This document shows positions 17,390-26,236 of a stretch of 64,000 nucleotides of DNA, piece after piece. Numbering within the stretch: position 1 is the first letter of the stretch; each line of letters starts with the position of its first letter. The notes beneath the pieces are model-generated. The model made no database searches. It was not told the DNA's origin and worked only from the letters and a program-made list of their open reading frames with translations. Source of the stretch: Streptomyces lasiicapitis (GTDB lineage: Bacteria > Actinomycetota > Actinomycetes > Streptomycetales > Streptomycetaceae); NCBI RefSeq assembly GCF_014646335.1, contig NZ_BMNG01000002.1:186001-250000 (forward strand), written 5' to 3'. A program made the position numbers and the translations under genes.

Positions 17390-18724
17390 TCAGCCGATGC
17401 CCTGCCGGTCCGGCAGCAGGGCGAAGTCGCGGTCCGCGGCCTCCGGGACCATCCGCTCCACCGCCTGCGCCAGGAGCGCACGGTGCCGGACGAGTGGTGC
17501 CCGACGGTCCGCGGGGGCGAGCAGGAGCAGGTCGTCGATGCCGGCCAGCATGCGGCGGGTGACCTGGGGGTGGCCCGCCGCGCAGGCCCGGATCTCGGTG
17601 AGCCCGAGGTCGACGAGGTCCGGCCAGCTGGGCACGGGCTGCACGAGGCGTACCGTCCCGCGCCGGTCGCGATGGTGGAGCGCGCCCAGCGGGTAGGGGG
17701 CGACCGACGCGAGGAACTGGATGATGCGGTCCAGGGCCTGCACGGCGGTCGTCGGGTCGTTCACGGCCGGGGACAGCGCGCGCAGCGCGATGTCGGACAG
17801 TTGCCGGAGGCCGAAGCCGAGATCCTGGTGGAACGTGCGCTCCACTCCGACGGAGACGGTGTACCGCAGCGCGCGGCGGCCGGGCGCGGGCCCGCCGTGC
17901 ACCGCGAACACGGGTGTCCCCGGCACGACGAAGTCCCCGATCCGCGGCAGCAGCCGCAGGACGGCGCCCTGCCGGCGGGCGGCCCGCACCGCCCGCGCGA
18001 TGTTCACGTCCCGCAGCACCCCGGCCCGGCCCTCATGGGTGATCCGTGCCGTCTCGGGCCCGAGGCGGCCGTCGTCCGGCACCTCCTCGGTGGGGTGCTT
18101 CAGGGCCACCCGGAACGACTCGCGCGCGATGCGGTCGATCACGAAGCCGATGCGCATCATCCGCAGCGTGCCGTTCACGTACGCCACGAAGAGGAGCAGG
18201 CTCAGCAGCACCATCAGGAGGGCGAGCACGCCCTCGACCAGGGGCACGTTCGTCACCAGGCGCGGGTCCTGCTCGCTCTCGAAGGACGTCAGCGTCATCA
18301 AGGAGAAGAGGAACGTGGCCAGGAACACCGTCAGCGTGATCTTCGTGATCCGGGAGCGGACGTAGAGCCGGACGACCCGGGGGCTGAACTGGCCGCTGGC
18401 CATCTGCACGGCCACCAGCGAGATGCTGAAGACGACACCGATGAAGGTCATCATCGCCGAGCCGATGGTGCTGATCACGACCTTCGTGTCCTCGGCGACC
18501 TGGTTGAGGTCCTTGAGGGTGTCGTACTCCTCGTCGTCCTGAAGGAGCCTCACCAGCTCCGTGTCCAGCTCCGCGGCGGCCCACCACAGCACCATGGAGC
18601 CGACGAGCCCCACCGTGGGCGCGAACCACATCGTGTCCCGCAGATGCTCGCGCAGCGGGGACAGCATCCGGGGCCGCCGGACCCGCACCTCACCCAGCGC
18701 TCCCGTAAGCAGACCGTCACTCAT
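17390..18724 (-). CDS. DUF2254 family membrane protein
   Basis: A 444-residue integral membrane protein of the DUF2254 family. Hydrophobic segments include WFAPTVGLVGSMVLWWAA, STIGSAMMTFIGVVFSISLVAVQMA, ITLTVFLATFLFSLMTL and VEGVLALLMVLLSLLLFVAYV, followed by a soluble domain with FGLRQLSDIALRALSPAVNDPTTAVQALD, a strongly conserved stretch of this family. The ATG at 18724 has no ribosome site but lies 6 bases after a TAAGGT -10-like element, suggesting a leaderless mRNA. Molecular role unknown; a transport or channel role has been guessed for the family. Confidence 0.85.
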   Translation of the reverse strand: MSDGLLTGALGEVRVRRPRMLSPLREHLRDTMWFAPTVGLVGSMVLWWAAAELDTELVRLLQDDEEYDTLKDLNQVAEDTKVVISTIGSAMMTFIGVVFSISLVAVQMASGQFSPRVVRLYVRSRITKITLTVFLATFLFSLMTLTSFESEQDPRLVTNVPLVEGVLALLMVLLSLLLFVAYVNGTLRMMRIGFVIDRIARESFRVALKHPTEEVPDDGRLGPETARITHEGRAGVLRDVNIARAVRAARRQGAVLRLLPRIGDFVVPGTPVFAVHGGPAPGRRALRYTVSVGVERTFHQDLGFGLRQLSDIALRALSPAVNDPTTAVQALDRIIQFLASVAPYPLGALHHRDRRGTVRLVQPVPSWPDLVDLGLTEIRACAAGHPQVTRRMLAGIDDLLLLAPADRRAPLVRHRALLAQAVERMVPEAADRDFALLPDRQGIG

Positions 18725-18730
18725 GGTGAA

Positions 18731-18736
18731 ACCTTA
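18731..18736 (-). promoter_or_regulatory. -10 element for leaderless DUF2254 transcript
   Basis: On the minus strand TAAGGT is followed by only six bases before the ATG at 18724, and no purine-rich ribosome site is present. Transcription would start at or next to the A of the start codon, the arrangement of leaderless Streptomyces mRNAs. Confidence 0.5.
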
Positions 18737-18874
18737 GGTGCGGTCGGCCATGATCCGGCGCGGCGCGCGGCGGTCCGGCGCAGGCCGCGGATACGCAGGT
18801 GAAAGGCACTCCGAAACCTTGGTATTGTTGTCTTCGTCGCCACGGGGAACACCCCGCAGGGCGGCAGACACCTA

Positions 18875-18959
18875 GTCCGGGTGGCGGAATGGCAGACGCG
18901 CTAGCTTGAGGTGCTAGTGCCCTTTATCGGGCGTGGGGGTTCAAGTCCCCCCTCGGACA
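18875..18959 (+). tRNA. tRNA-Leu (GAG)
   Basis: An 85-base cloverleaf. The acceptor strands GTCCGGG and CTCGGAC pair (one G-U), the D-arm GGCGGAATGGCAGACGC is normal, and the anticodon loop TTGAGGT carries GAG (18908-18910), decoding CUC/CUU. A long variable arm (TGCCCTTTATCGGGCGT) marks a class II tRNA, as expected for leucine, and the T-loop GTTCAAGTC is canonical. The discriminator base is A and CCA is not encoded. Confidence 0.97.
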
Positions 18960-18977
18960 CAGACAGTAAACCCATGG

Positions 18978-19016
18978 ATGGTGCTGGCCGACTCTCGGCC
19001 AGCACCATTTGTGTTT
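18978..19016 (+). terminator. Intrinsic terminator of the tRNA-Leu gene
   Basis: A perfect 14-bp stem (18978-18991 with 18995-19008) and a 3-base CTC loop are followed by TTGTGTTT. This is a strong rho-independent terminator 18 bases after the tRNA and also faces the P450 gene coming from the other side. Confidence 0.9.
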
Positions 19017-19140
19017 GGTGGTCGGGGGTGAGGCGCGGGCCGAGCCGGCGGCACTTGTGCGCGACAGCAGATGCCCAAAGCCCCGGGGGAGGGCTCGTGA
19101 GGAGCCCTCCCCCGGGGAGGTCGCGGTGCTGGGACGGGGC

Positions 19141-20364
19141 TCAGAAACGCACCGGCAGGCCGGTGAGGTGCATGCCCTCGCCGGGTACGGGCGCGTACAC
19201 CAGGTCCTCGCGGTCGACCGCGAGGGACAGGCCCTCGTGCTTGATCAGGAGCTGGTTGAGGACGATCTCCGTCTCCAGCTTGGCGAGCGCGGCGCCGATG
19301 CAGTAGTGCGGGCCGTGTCCGAGGGCCACGTGCCCCACGCCGCTGCCGAGCTTGCGGGTGACGTCGAGCGCGGTGGGCTCCTCGTACTCGGCCGGGTCGT
19401 GGTTGGCGCCCTTCAGTGAGGCGTTGACGACCTCGCCCGCCTTGATCGGGCAGCCCTTGAACTCCAGGTCCTCGGTCGCGTACAGCGGCGCGCCCATCGG
19501 CACGGCGCTGGCGAAGCGCAGCAGCTCCGGAACGGCCGTGGTGGCGAGCAGCTCCGGCTCCGCGCGCAGCTTGGCCAGCTGCTCCGGGTGGTCGAACAGC
19601 GCGAGGACGGCCTCGCTCAGGAAGTGCGCCGGCGGCGCGATGCCCGTGTTGATGAGGAGCAGGAAGACCGCGATGATCTCGGTCTCGGTGAGCTTCTCGT
19701 CGCCCTCGTCCTGGAGCAGGCCGGAGACCAGGTCCTCGCCGGGCTCGGCGGTCCGCTTGGCGATGAGCGCCTTGCAGAACTCGACGATGCCCTGGATGGC
19801 GGGGATGAAGTGCTCCGGGTCGCCCGAGGCGTAGCCCTGGATGAAGCCCTGGACGGTCGGCTGGTCGGCCGCGTCCACGCCCATGAGCTCACAGATGGCC
19901 GTGGCGGCGATCGCATAGCCGAACTCGCCGACGAGGTCGGCCTCGCCCTTGGCCTTCAGCGCCGTGTACAGGTCCTCGGTGACCTTCTCCAGCTGCGGGC
20001 GCAGCGCGTTCACGCGGCGGGCGGTGAAGGAGCGGACCAGCAGGTTGCGGACGCGGGCGTGCTCCTCGCCGTCGGCGAGCACGAGGATGCCGAGGTACTG
20101 GGCGTACTCGGCGGGCAGGCCGTAGGCCGCGATCATCTGGTCCGCGATGCTGGGGCCCTCCTGGCCGGCCAGCTTCGTGGCGTCGCGGACGAAGCGCGGG
20201 TCGGTCAGGGCATCCTTGGCGTCCTCGTAACCCGTGACGAGCCAGACCGGGGTGTCGAGGCCGTGCAGGGAAACGTGGACGAGCGGGCCCTTCTCACGCA
20301 GCTCCGCGTATTTTGTCGGGTCGCTGATGGATTCGGGGGCCAGGCTGACGAGTTGCTCCGACAC
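19141..20364 (-). CDS. Cytochrome P450 with atypical I-helix
   Basis: A 407-residue soluble bacterial P450. It has the K-helix E280-L-L-R283, the heme loop LGHGPHYCIGAALAKLE with Cys355 as thiolate ligand (first aromatic of FxxG replaced by Leu), and the C-helix HARVRNLLVRSF. The I-helix reads LLLINTGIAPPAHFL: the usual Gly-x-Asp/Glu-Thr proton-relay pair is replaced by Ala243-Pro244. GTG at 20364 follows AAGGAG. It stands alone, with no ferredoxin, between the tRNA and GH3 genes. Such P450s often do specialised chemistry or use a substrate group for proton delivery; substrate unknown. Confidence 0.9.
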   Translation of the reverse strand: MSEQLVSLAPESISDPTKYAELREKGPLVHVSLHGLDTPVWLVTGYEDAKDALTDPRFVRDATKLAGQEGPSIADQMIAAYGLPAEYAQYLGILVLADGEEHARVRNLLVRSFTARRVNALRPQLEKVTEDLYTALKAKGEADLVGEFGYAIAATAICELMGVDAADQPTVQGFIQGYASGDPEHFIPAIQGIVEFCKALIAKRTAEPGEDLVSGLLQDEGDEKLTETEIIAVFLLLINTGIAPPAHFLSEAVLALFDHPEQLAKLRAEPELLATTAVPELLRFASAVPMGAPLYATEDLEFKGCPIKAGEVVNASLKGANHDPAEYEEPTALDVTRKLGSGVGHVALGHGPHYCIGAALAKLETEIVLNQLLIKHEGLSLAVDREDLVYAPVPGEGMHLTGLPVRF

Positions 20365-21107
20365 GATGAATCTTTCTCCTTAAGTCTGCTGAAATCCCCG
20401 CCTCGTGGCGGCGGTTGCGACCCGTCCTGGGCCGATCGGCGGGGTATTGGCACGGGGGTGCAGACCAGCCTGCGACTGAAAACAACCGCGGCGGCTGCCA
20501 GCTCACGACCGGGAGTATCGACGCACGACGTCCGGTCCGTCGTCAACTCCCCTTGAGGAACATCGACAACTCCCCTGGGAGGTATCTGGGAGCCGTCGAC
20601 TTGGGCCCAGAACATAGCAGCGCACGGATCTTTTTCCAGAGGGCCGGAACGGGCCGGGAACGCCTGCGGTGCGGCTGTAAGAAGGGGTCCAGGAGGGCCA
20701 GTTGGCCGTAGGTCCACGAGGAAGACGCAGGGGCGGGCGGGGGAGTTGCCCGCTTGCGCGCAGGAGTTGGGGAAGCGGCTGAATGGCCGGTGAGATCGGG
20801 GGAGCGGCGGGTGTCCCCGCTAATGCCGGGTCCGGCGTCGCTTGATCGTCGCGGGCCCCGGCGCGGCTTGCGTCAACATCATTCCTAACGCATTCTTAAT
20901 GAGTTCCTGACGCGCCTGATTGTTGCCCGCATTGCTTGACCCCAATAAAGCATGCCGGTGGGTATGTCCGGTTGGCGGGACATCTTTTTGTGCAGGCCTT
21001 GCAGATGCCTTGTTCGCGGCGATCCGTCGGAATGTTTCCGAGCTGTCCCGTGTGTGTATCTGCGAGGTGGGAGAAATTGCTGAGATCTTGTCGCGACAGC
21101 CGTGCCG
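20365..21107. other. 743-bp non-coding region upstream of the P450 gene
   Basis: No convincing gene is present; the small open frames lack family resemblance or ribosome sites. It holds the P450 promoter region and several copies of a short motif: CAACTCCCCT at 20544-20553 and 20567-20576 (direct, 23 bases apart) and its inverse GGGGAGTTG at 20740-20748. The 20880-20950 part is markedly AT-richer than its surroundings and lies just downstream of the GH3 gene. Confidence 0.55.
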
Positions 21108-22682
21108 TCAGATGCCGCCGGTGAGCATCTCGGCCACCGCGATGCCGGAAACCCTGGTCGCGCCATGCGTGATCATGTGTACGGCGCCGAAGGTGGCCCC
21201 CGTCGGCACGCCCATCTCCACGACGAGCGCGTCGGGGCGGGTGCGCAGCAGGCGGGCAAGGGTGTCGGACATCCAGCGGTGCCGTGCGGCGTCGCGGACG
21301 ACCACCACCAGGGCCCTGCCGTCCGCCGGGGCCAGGGCCGCGCGGTCGAGGACCTCGTCCGTGCCGTCGTGGCCGTCGAGTTCGGCCTTGGTGAGGCGCA
21401 CGGACGTGGTGTCGGGGCGCAGATCGCGCAGCGGCTCGGCGACGCCCCAGGGGGTGCCGCCGTCGACGGCGGGGTTCATCACCGGTGAGAGCTCGACCAC
21501 ATGCGGTGCCACGGTAAGCGGAAGTACGGATTCCGACGCCGGGTCGCTTCGCCGATGTACCCGCACCGCGCGCCGCGCCGCGACCAGGCCGATGTCGGAG
21601 CGCTCAAGCACGCCGACGCGGACGCCGACCCCGAAGCCCGCGCCGCCCTCCTCCCGCGCCGCCATCCGTGAGCGCCGCCCCGACCACGCGGCGAACTCCC
21701 GCACCCGCCCGCTCGCCTCGGTGAGCCGCTCCTCGGGCAGCCGTCCGTCGAGGACCGCCTTGACGAGCGCTCCCGCGAGCAGTTCGACGGTGGACTGCTC
21801 GGCGCTGTCCCCGCCCACGCACACCGCGTCCACGCCGCCCGCCACGGCCCGCACCGTCGCCCCGTCGATGCCGTACCGGTCGGTGACGGCGCTCATCTCG
21901 ATGCCGTCCGTGACCACCATGCCCTTGAAGCCCAGTTCGCCGCGGAGCAGATCGTTCAGGATGCGGGGGCTGAGTGTCGCGGGCAGGACCGGGTCGTACG
22001 CGGGCACGAGCAAGTGCGCCGTCATGATGGCGCGCACGCCCGCCTCCGTGGCGGCGATGAACGGCGGCAGGGCCGTGCGCGCGATCTCCGCGGCGCTGCC
22101 CGTGACCTGGGGCAGCCCGAAGTGCGGGTCCACGGACGTGTCGCCGTGGCCCGGGAAGTGCTTGGCGCAGGCCGCGACGCCGGCCGCCTGGAGGCCGCGG
22201 ATCCAGGCGGCGGTGTGCCGGGAGACGACGTCGGAGCGCGCGCCGAAGGAACGTACGCCGATGACGGGGTTGAGCGGGTTGGAGTTCACGTCGGCGCTCG
22301 GTGCGTAGTTCAACGAGACACCGGCGGCGTGGAGTTCCCGTCCGATGTCGCGGGCGACGCTCTCGGTGAGGTCGACGTCGTCCACGGCGCCCAGCGCGAG
22401 GTTGCCAGGGCGTGAGGCGCCGGTCCACGCCTCCATGCGCGTGACGTCGCCCGCCTCCTCGTCGATCGCGACGATCAGGTCGGGGTTCTCGGCGCGCAGC
22501 GAGGCGGTGAGGGCGGCGACCTGCTCCCGGTCGACGATGTTCCGGCCGAAGAGCACGACGGCGCCGAGCCCGTCGGCGATCCTGCGGCGCAGCCAGTCGG
22601 GCGCCTCGGTGGTGCCGACGAATCCCGGCTGGAGAACGGAGTTGGCGAGCCGCTCCAGGTTCGGGTGACTGCTCGAGACCAT
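21108..22682 (-). CDS. Glycoside hydrolase family 3 beta-N-acetylglucosaminidase
   Basis: A 524-residue GH3 enzyme. KHFPGHGDTSVDPHFGLP is the NagZ-type catalytic loop with the His/Asp general acid pair, VVTDGIEMSAV carries the nucleophilic Asp, and DLIVAIDEEAG and LNYAPSADVN complete the barrel. A C-terminal alpha/beta domain of about 200 residues follows, as in actinobacterial members. ATG at 22682 follows GGAGG; the upstream 50 codons are not family-like. There is no signal peptide, so it probably cleaves imported or recycled GlcNAc oligosaccharides in the cytoplasm. Two DasR-like sites lie 137-171 bases upstream, fitting control by GlcNAc. Confidence 0.85.
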   Translation of the reverse strand: MVSSSHPNLERLANSVLQPGFVGTTEAPDWLRRRIADGLGAVVLFGRNIVDREQVAALTASLRAENPDLIVAIDEEAGDVTRMEAWTGASRPGNLALGAVDDVDLTESVARDIGRELHAAGVSLNYAPSADVNSNPLNPVIGVRSFGARSDVVSRHTAAWIRGLQAAGVAACAKHFPGHGDTSVDPHFGLPQVTGSAAEIARTALPPFIAATEAGVRAIMTAHLLVPAYDPVLPATLSPRILNDLLRGELGFKGMVVTDGIEMSAVTDRYGIDGATVRAVAGGVDAVCVGGDSAEQSTVELLAGALVKAVLDGRLPEERLTEASGRVREFAAWSGRRSRMAAREEGGAGFGVGVRVGVLERSDIGLVAARRAVRVHRRSDPASESVLPLTVAPHVVELSPVMNPAVDGGTPWGVAEPLRDLRPDTTSVRLTKAELDGHDGTDEVLDRAALAPADGRALVVVVRDAARHRWMSDTLARLLRTRPDALVVEMGVPTGATFGAVHMITHGATRVSGIAVAEMLTGGI

Positions 22683-23209
22683 GCCGGGACCTCCGGTGGG
22701 ACGGATGGGTGACCGGACGGCGGCCCGGCCATGGGACGAGAACTGCCGAGCACTGCCGAGGACTGCCGGGAACCGCCGAGACCCGCGGCGAACGGCGGTG
22801 GTCGGGACGCCGGGCGGCTTGGTACAGGCCAATCGGATGTTGGCTCAGACCAAATGAGCCTGTCAAGGAGGGCGAACTGGCAGGAAACGGAGGGTGAACC
22901 AGCAGATGGGAGCGGCGAGTTGACGGCGTTGCGGCAGGTGGGGCGGGAGTGGCGCACCGTGCGCACCCGCGGGCGGGCGGGTTCCGGGCGTACGGCAGTC
23001 CAACAACTGCGTACGACAGTCCAAGCGGCCGCTGTCGGGCGTGGCCCCGCGCACCCCGGCGATCCGGCCGGCCGAGGCGCATCCACCCCGAAGGCCACCT
23101 TGTACGACGCCGGGCCGCGAGGTGGAATTCCGGGGAGCGGGGCCGCGCGGAACCCGGCGTGCCCCGAGGCGGCACGGCCCTGCCGGGCCCCGGGCGAAGG
23201 AGGCACACC
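22683..23209. other. 527-bp divergent promoter region
   Basis: Non-coding space between the minus-strand GH3 gene and the plus-strand dehydrogenase. It contains the two DasR-like repeats at 22819-22853 and, closer to GH3, several short CTGCCGAG-type imperfect repeats (22741-22785). Open frames through it lack ribosome sites and family likeness. Confidence 0.6.
22819..22853. promoter_or_regulatory. Two tandem DasR-like (dre) operators
   Basis: Two inverted repeats, TTGGTACAGGCCAA (22819-22832) and TTGGCTCAGACCAA (22840-22853), have centres 21 bases apart (two helical turns). Each matches 9 of 12 core positions of the known DasR element TGGTCTAGACCA. They lie upstream of the GH3 N-acetylglucosaminidase gene and in the same divergent region as the dehydrogenase at 23210. 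Confidence 0.6.
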
Positions 23210-24232
23210 ATGCGGCGGTACGAACTCGTCGGCAGGCGCGACATCAGGCTGGTCACCGACGCCCCGGTGCCCGAGCCGGGGCCCGGCCAGGTCCTGGTGC
23301 GGGTGCGGTCGTGCAGCGTATGCAACCGCAGCGACCTCGCGTACTTCCACTACTACGGCCTCAGAGAGCACTGCGCGACCGGCTGTTACGGCCATGAGAT
23401 CGCCGGCGTGGTCGAGGCGACGGGCCCCGGCGTCACCCGGGTCGCCGCCGGGCAGCGCGTGTTCGTGCGCACGCCGCTGACGACGGGGTACGCCGAGTAC
23501 GCCCTCGCGCGGGAGATAGCCGTCGGCGTGCTGCCCGACGCCATCCCCTTCGAGCAGGGTTCCCTCCTCCAGCTCCTGCCGCTCGCGGTGCACGCCACGC
23601 GCGGGGTCGGGCTCGGCGACCGGGTCGTGATCGTCGGGCAGGGGCCGGTCGGACAGATGGCGCTGCGCATGGCGGTGCGGCGCGGGGCGGCACACGTCAC
23701 CGTGGTCGACCTGGACGAGTGGCGGCTCGAACGGTCGCGACGCGCGGGCGCCGACGCGACCCGCAGGACCGACGGCAGCGCCTCCCAACTGGCCACTATC
23801 GGCGAGGAGTTCAGAGGGGCGGGTGAGGAGTACGACGTCGCCATCGACGCCGTCGGCACCCCCACCACCCTCAACGCCAGCGTCGGCCTCGTCCGCCAGA
23901 ACGGCCTGGTCGTCATGCTCGGCACGCACCACGTGGACACGCACGTGACCGTCGACCTGGTCACCTGGGAGCGCAAGGGGCTGCGGGTGCACAGCTCCGC
24001 CGAACCCGTGGACACCGCCCGCGCCGAGGCCCTCGCCGTCGCCGAACGCCTCCTGCGCCACGGCGCCGACACGCTCCGCCTGTCCGACCTGCACACCCAC
24101 ACCTACGCCCTCGACGAACTCCCCAAGGCCATGGAGCAGTTGTCCGCCAGCAGGTCCCTCTACCCGGACGCCGAGCGCGCCCCCTACGACGGCCCGCCGC
24201 CCGAGACCCTGAAGGTGGCGATCGTGCCGTGA
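23210..24232 (+). CDS. Zinc-type medium-chain dehydrogenase
   Basis: A 340-residue MDR-superfamily oxidoreductase. CSVCNRSDLAY and YGHEIAGVVEATGPGV give catalytic zinc ligands (Cys and the His-Glu pair); VVIVGQGPVGQMALRMAVRRGA is the NAD(P) Rossmann loop followed by VVDLDEW, where the Asp favours NAD. The four-Cys structural-zinc lobe is absent, placing it with sugar/polyol-type dehydrogenases. ATG at 23210 has a strong GAAGGAGG site. It is followed 52 bases later by the MocA gene. Likely oxidises or reduces a sugar- or cyclitol-like intermediate of the 23-32 kb cluster. Confidence 0.8.
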   Translation: MRRYELVGRRDIRLVTDAPVPEPGPGQVLVRVRSCSVCNRSDLAYFHYYGLREHCATGCYGHEIAGVVEATGPGVTRVAAGQRVFVRTPLTTGYAEYALAREIAVGVLPDAIPFEQGSLLQLLPLAVHATRGVGLGDRVVIVGQGPVGQMALRMAVRRGAAHVTVVDLDEWRLERSRRAGADATRRTDGSASQLATIGEEFRGAGEEYDVAIDAVGTPTTLNASVGLVRQNGLVVMLGTHHVDTHVTVDLVTWERKGLRVHSSAEPVDTARAEALAVAERLLRHGADTLRLSDLHTHTYALDELPKAMEQLSASRSLYPDAERAPYDGPPPETLKVAIVP

Positions 24233-24284
24233 GAGGCGGGTGCGGGGTGCGAGGCGGGTGTGACGTAAGTGCCGGGCGCGCCCG

Positions 24285-25382
24285 GTGAGGTGGGCCATCG
24301 CAGGGTACGGCGACGTCGTGCAGCGGCGGGTCCTGCCCGCGCTGCGCGCGCTCGGCGAGGAGCCGGTCCGCCTCTGGGGCCGCGACCCGCTCCGGGCCGC
24401 GGAGATCGCCGCCCGCCACGGCGTTCCGCACGGCGACAGCGACGAGGCCGCGTTGGTGCGGGGCGTGGACGCGGTGTACGTCGCCACTCCCGTCGTACGT
24501 CATGTCCCCCTGGCCGAGGGGGCGTTGGGGGCGGGTCTGCCCGTGCTCGTGGAGAAGCCGCTCGCGGGCGGGCTGGGCACAGGAGCGCGGTTGGGCCAGG
24601 GGAGCGGCGGCCTGTGCGCGGGCGTCGCGTACTACCGCAGGCTCGCCCCCGCCGTGCGCCGGCTCCGCGAGGAACTGCTGCTCGGGTGGGTGCCGGACCG
24701 CGTCGAGGTGCGGTTCCGGTGCGCCTTCGACCCGGGCCCCGAGCATCCGATGCGCTGGCGCACGGACCCCGCCCTGTCCGGCGGCGGGGTGCTCGCCGAC
24801 GCCGGAAGCCACAGGATCGACCTGCTCCACCTCCTTTTCGGGCGCGCCGACGAGGTACGGGCCCGCCTCGGCCGGCGCTTCCCGGAGGGCGCCGAACGGC
24901 TGGCCGAGGTGGAGCTGCGGTGGGCCTCGGGGCTGCGGGCGCGGGTGCACGCGGAGTGGAGCGGGGCGCCCGCCGTGGACCGCTTCGCGGTGAGCGGGGG
25001 CGGGCGGACCCTCACGCTCGACCCGCTGGACTCGGGCCTGCTGCGCCTTCACGGCCCGGCGGGGGACCGGGAGTTGAGCCTGCCGCCCGCCCTGAACCCC
25101 CACCAGCCTCTCATCGCCGACTTCGTCGCAGCGGTCGCCTCCGGCCGGCCCCCGGTGTGCCCCGCACCCGAGGCGCACCTGGTCGACGAGGTCCTGGCGG
25201 CGGCGGAACGCTCGGACGCGTCGGGCGGCGCTCCGGTCCGCCTGCCCCTGTCGGCCGAGGCGGCGCCCCCACTCCGTACAGATGCGGAACCCCCGCCCCG
25301 TACAACCCCCGAAGCAACCCCTCAAGCCCCGTCGTCCGCCGACCAGGCCCGCAGCCACCGCGGATCCGGCGTATCCGACTGA
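24285..25382 (+). CDS. Gfo/Idh/MocA family oxidoreductase
   Basis: A 365-residue protein with N-terminal Rossmann fold (WAIAGYGDVVQRRVLPAL), DAVYVATPVVRHV and the conserved VEKPLAGG lysine, then the alpha/beta domain with GGGVLADAGSHRIDLLHLLFG carrying the catalytic Asp/His pair. A proline-rich tail of about 40 residues ends it. The GTG at 24285 has a weak ribosome site. Its last 61 bases overlap the convergent PhyH gene (25322 onward). Family members oxidise or reduce sugar and inositol hydroxyls with NAD(P); here it most likely pairs with the dehydrogenase just upstream. Confidence 0.8.
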   Translation: MRWAIAGYGDVVQRRVLPALRALGEEPVRLWGRDPLRAAEIAARHGVPHGDSDEAALVRGVDAVYVATPVVRHVPLAEGALGAGLPVLVEKPLAGGLGTGARLGQGSGGLCAGVAYYRRLAPAVRRLREELLLGWVPDRVEVRFRCAFDPGPEHPMRWRTDPALSGGGVLADAGSHRIDLLHLLFGRADEVRARLGRRFPEGAERLAEVELRWASGLRARVHAEWSGAPAVDRFAVSGGGRTLTLDPLDSGLLRLHGPAGDRELSLPPALNPHQPLIADFVAAVASGRPPVCPAPEAHLVDEVLAAAERSDASGGAPVRLPLSAEAAPPLRTDAEPPPRTTPEATPQAPSSADQARSHRGSGVSD

Positions 25383-26179
25383 CGGATGAATCGCGTGTCG
25401 ACGGAGAGCCGCATCGCGTCGGTCGTCGCGTCCAGGGAGGCGTGGATGATGCGCGGCACATGGACCATGACGTCGCCCGCGGCGAAGTCCGTCCACAGCC
25501 AGCGGCGGCCCAGGCTGCGCGCGGTGAACTCCAGGTCGTGGCAGATCTGGCGGCGGTCGCCGGGGCGGTCCGTGGTGTCCCGCAGCGACTCGTACGCCTC
25601 GGACGGCAGCCGGTGCGAGCCCTCCAGGTAGACCAGGGCGCCCGACTGCGGCGGGCAGTCGCCGACGGGGATCCACGTCGTGACGACGTCGGGCGAGCCC
25701 TCGTCCATGTAGTCGAAGTCGACGTGGGCGCGCGAGGCGCGCCGGACGCCGCGGTGGAAGTGGCGCAGTATGCGGCGCGGCAGCATCCGGGCGTCGCCGT
25801 CGAGCAGGTCCGTCGCCAGCTTGCGAAGGCGCGGGTCGTCGAGGAAGCGGTCGAAGCTCTCCGAGCGGACGAAGTCGTGGGCGGGATGCCCCGCGACACC
25901 GTGCTCGGGAAGCCCCTCCGGCACCCGGCCGGAGAACACGCCGTCGCGCGCGCTCGTGCCGGGCGCGAGAAAGCCGGGCGGCAGCCGTGAGAAGTACCGG
26001 CCGCGCAGCCGAAGCACCTCCTCGCGGTCGAGGAACCCCGGCAGGAACAGATATCCGTCCGCGCGCAGCCGCTCCCGCAGGGCGACCGGGTCCGGCAGCG
26101 GATCCGTGCCGGTGGCGCGCAGCGGGCCGAAGAGCTCGGGGGAAAAGGGTATGGGTATGCCGTTCGACGAGAGCTTCAC
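25322..26179 (-). CDS. Phytanoyl-CoA dioxygenase (PhyH) family oxygenase
   Basis: A 285-residue Fe(II)/2-oxoglutarate oxygenase. The N-terminal LRADGYLFLPGFLDREEV is typical of PhyH; HVDFDYMDE supplies the HxD iron ligands and VHVPRIIHASLD the distal His, with a downstream Arg (MRLSVDTRF) for 2-oxoglutarate. ATG at 26179 follows a purine-rich region. Last gene of the minus operon that begins with the radical SAM gene; it follows the LuxE-like gene by 57 bases. Probably hydroxylates the pathway intermediate. Its 3' end runs 61 bases into the convergent MocA gene. Confidence 0.8.
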   Translation of the reverse strand: MKLSSNGIPIPFSPELFGPLRATGTDPLPDPVALRERLRADGYLFLPGFLDREEVLRLRGRYFSRLPPGFLAPGTSARDGVFSGRVPEGLPEHGVAGHPAHDFVRSESFDRFLDDPRLRKLATDLLDGDARMLPRRILRHFHRGVRRASRAHVDFDYMDEGSPDVVTTWIPVGDCPPQSGALVYLEGSHRLPSEAYESLRDTTDRPGDRRQICHDLEFTARSLGRRWLWTDFAAGDVMVHVPRIIHASLDATTDAMRLSVDTRFIRQSDTPDPRWLRAWSADDGA

Positions 26180-26236
26180 GAGGATTCCTTACGTCCTTAC
26201 GTCAGCGGTGACGTCTGAGGTGATGTCTGCGGGTGG

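Noticed and set aside
18875..18959. tRNA-Leu considered as an integration (att) site with an adjacent element
   Set aside because: No integrase, no repeated 3' tRNA fragment and no composition change were seen on either side; the following hairpin is a normal terminator.
20885..21166. 93-codon minus-strand open frame in the region upstream of the P450 gene
   Set aside because: No ribosome site, no recognisable family, overlaps the end of the GH3 gene in another frame.
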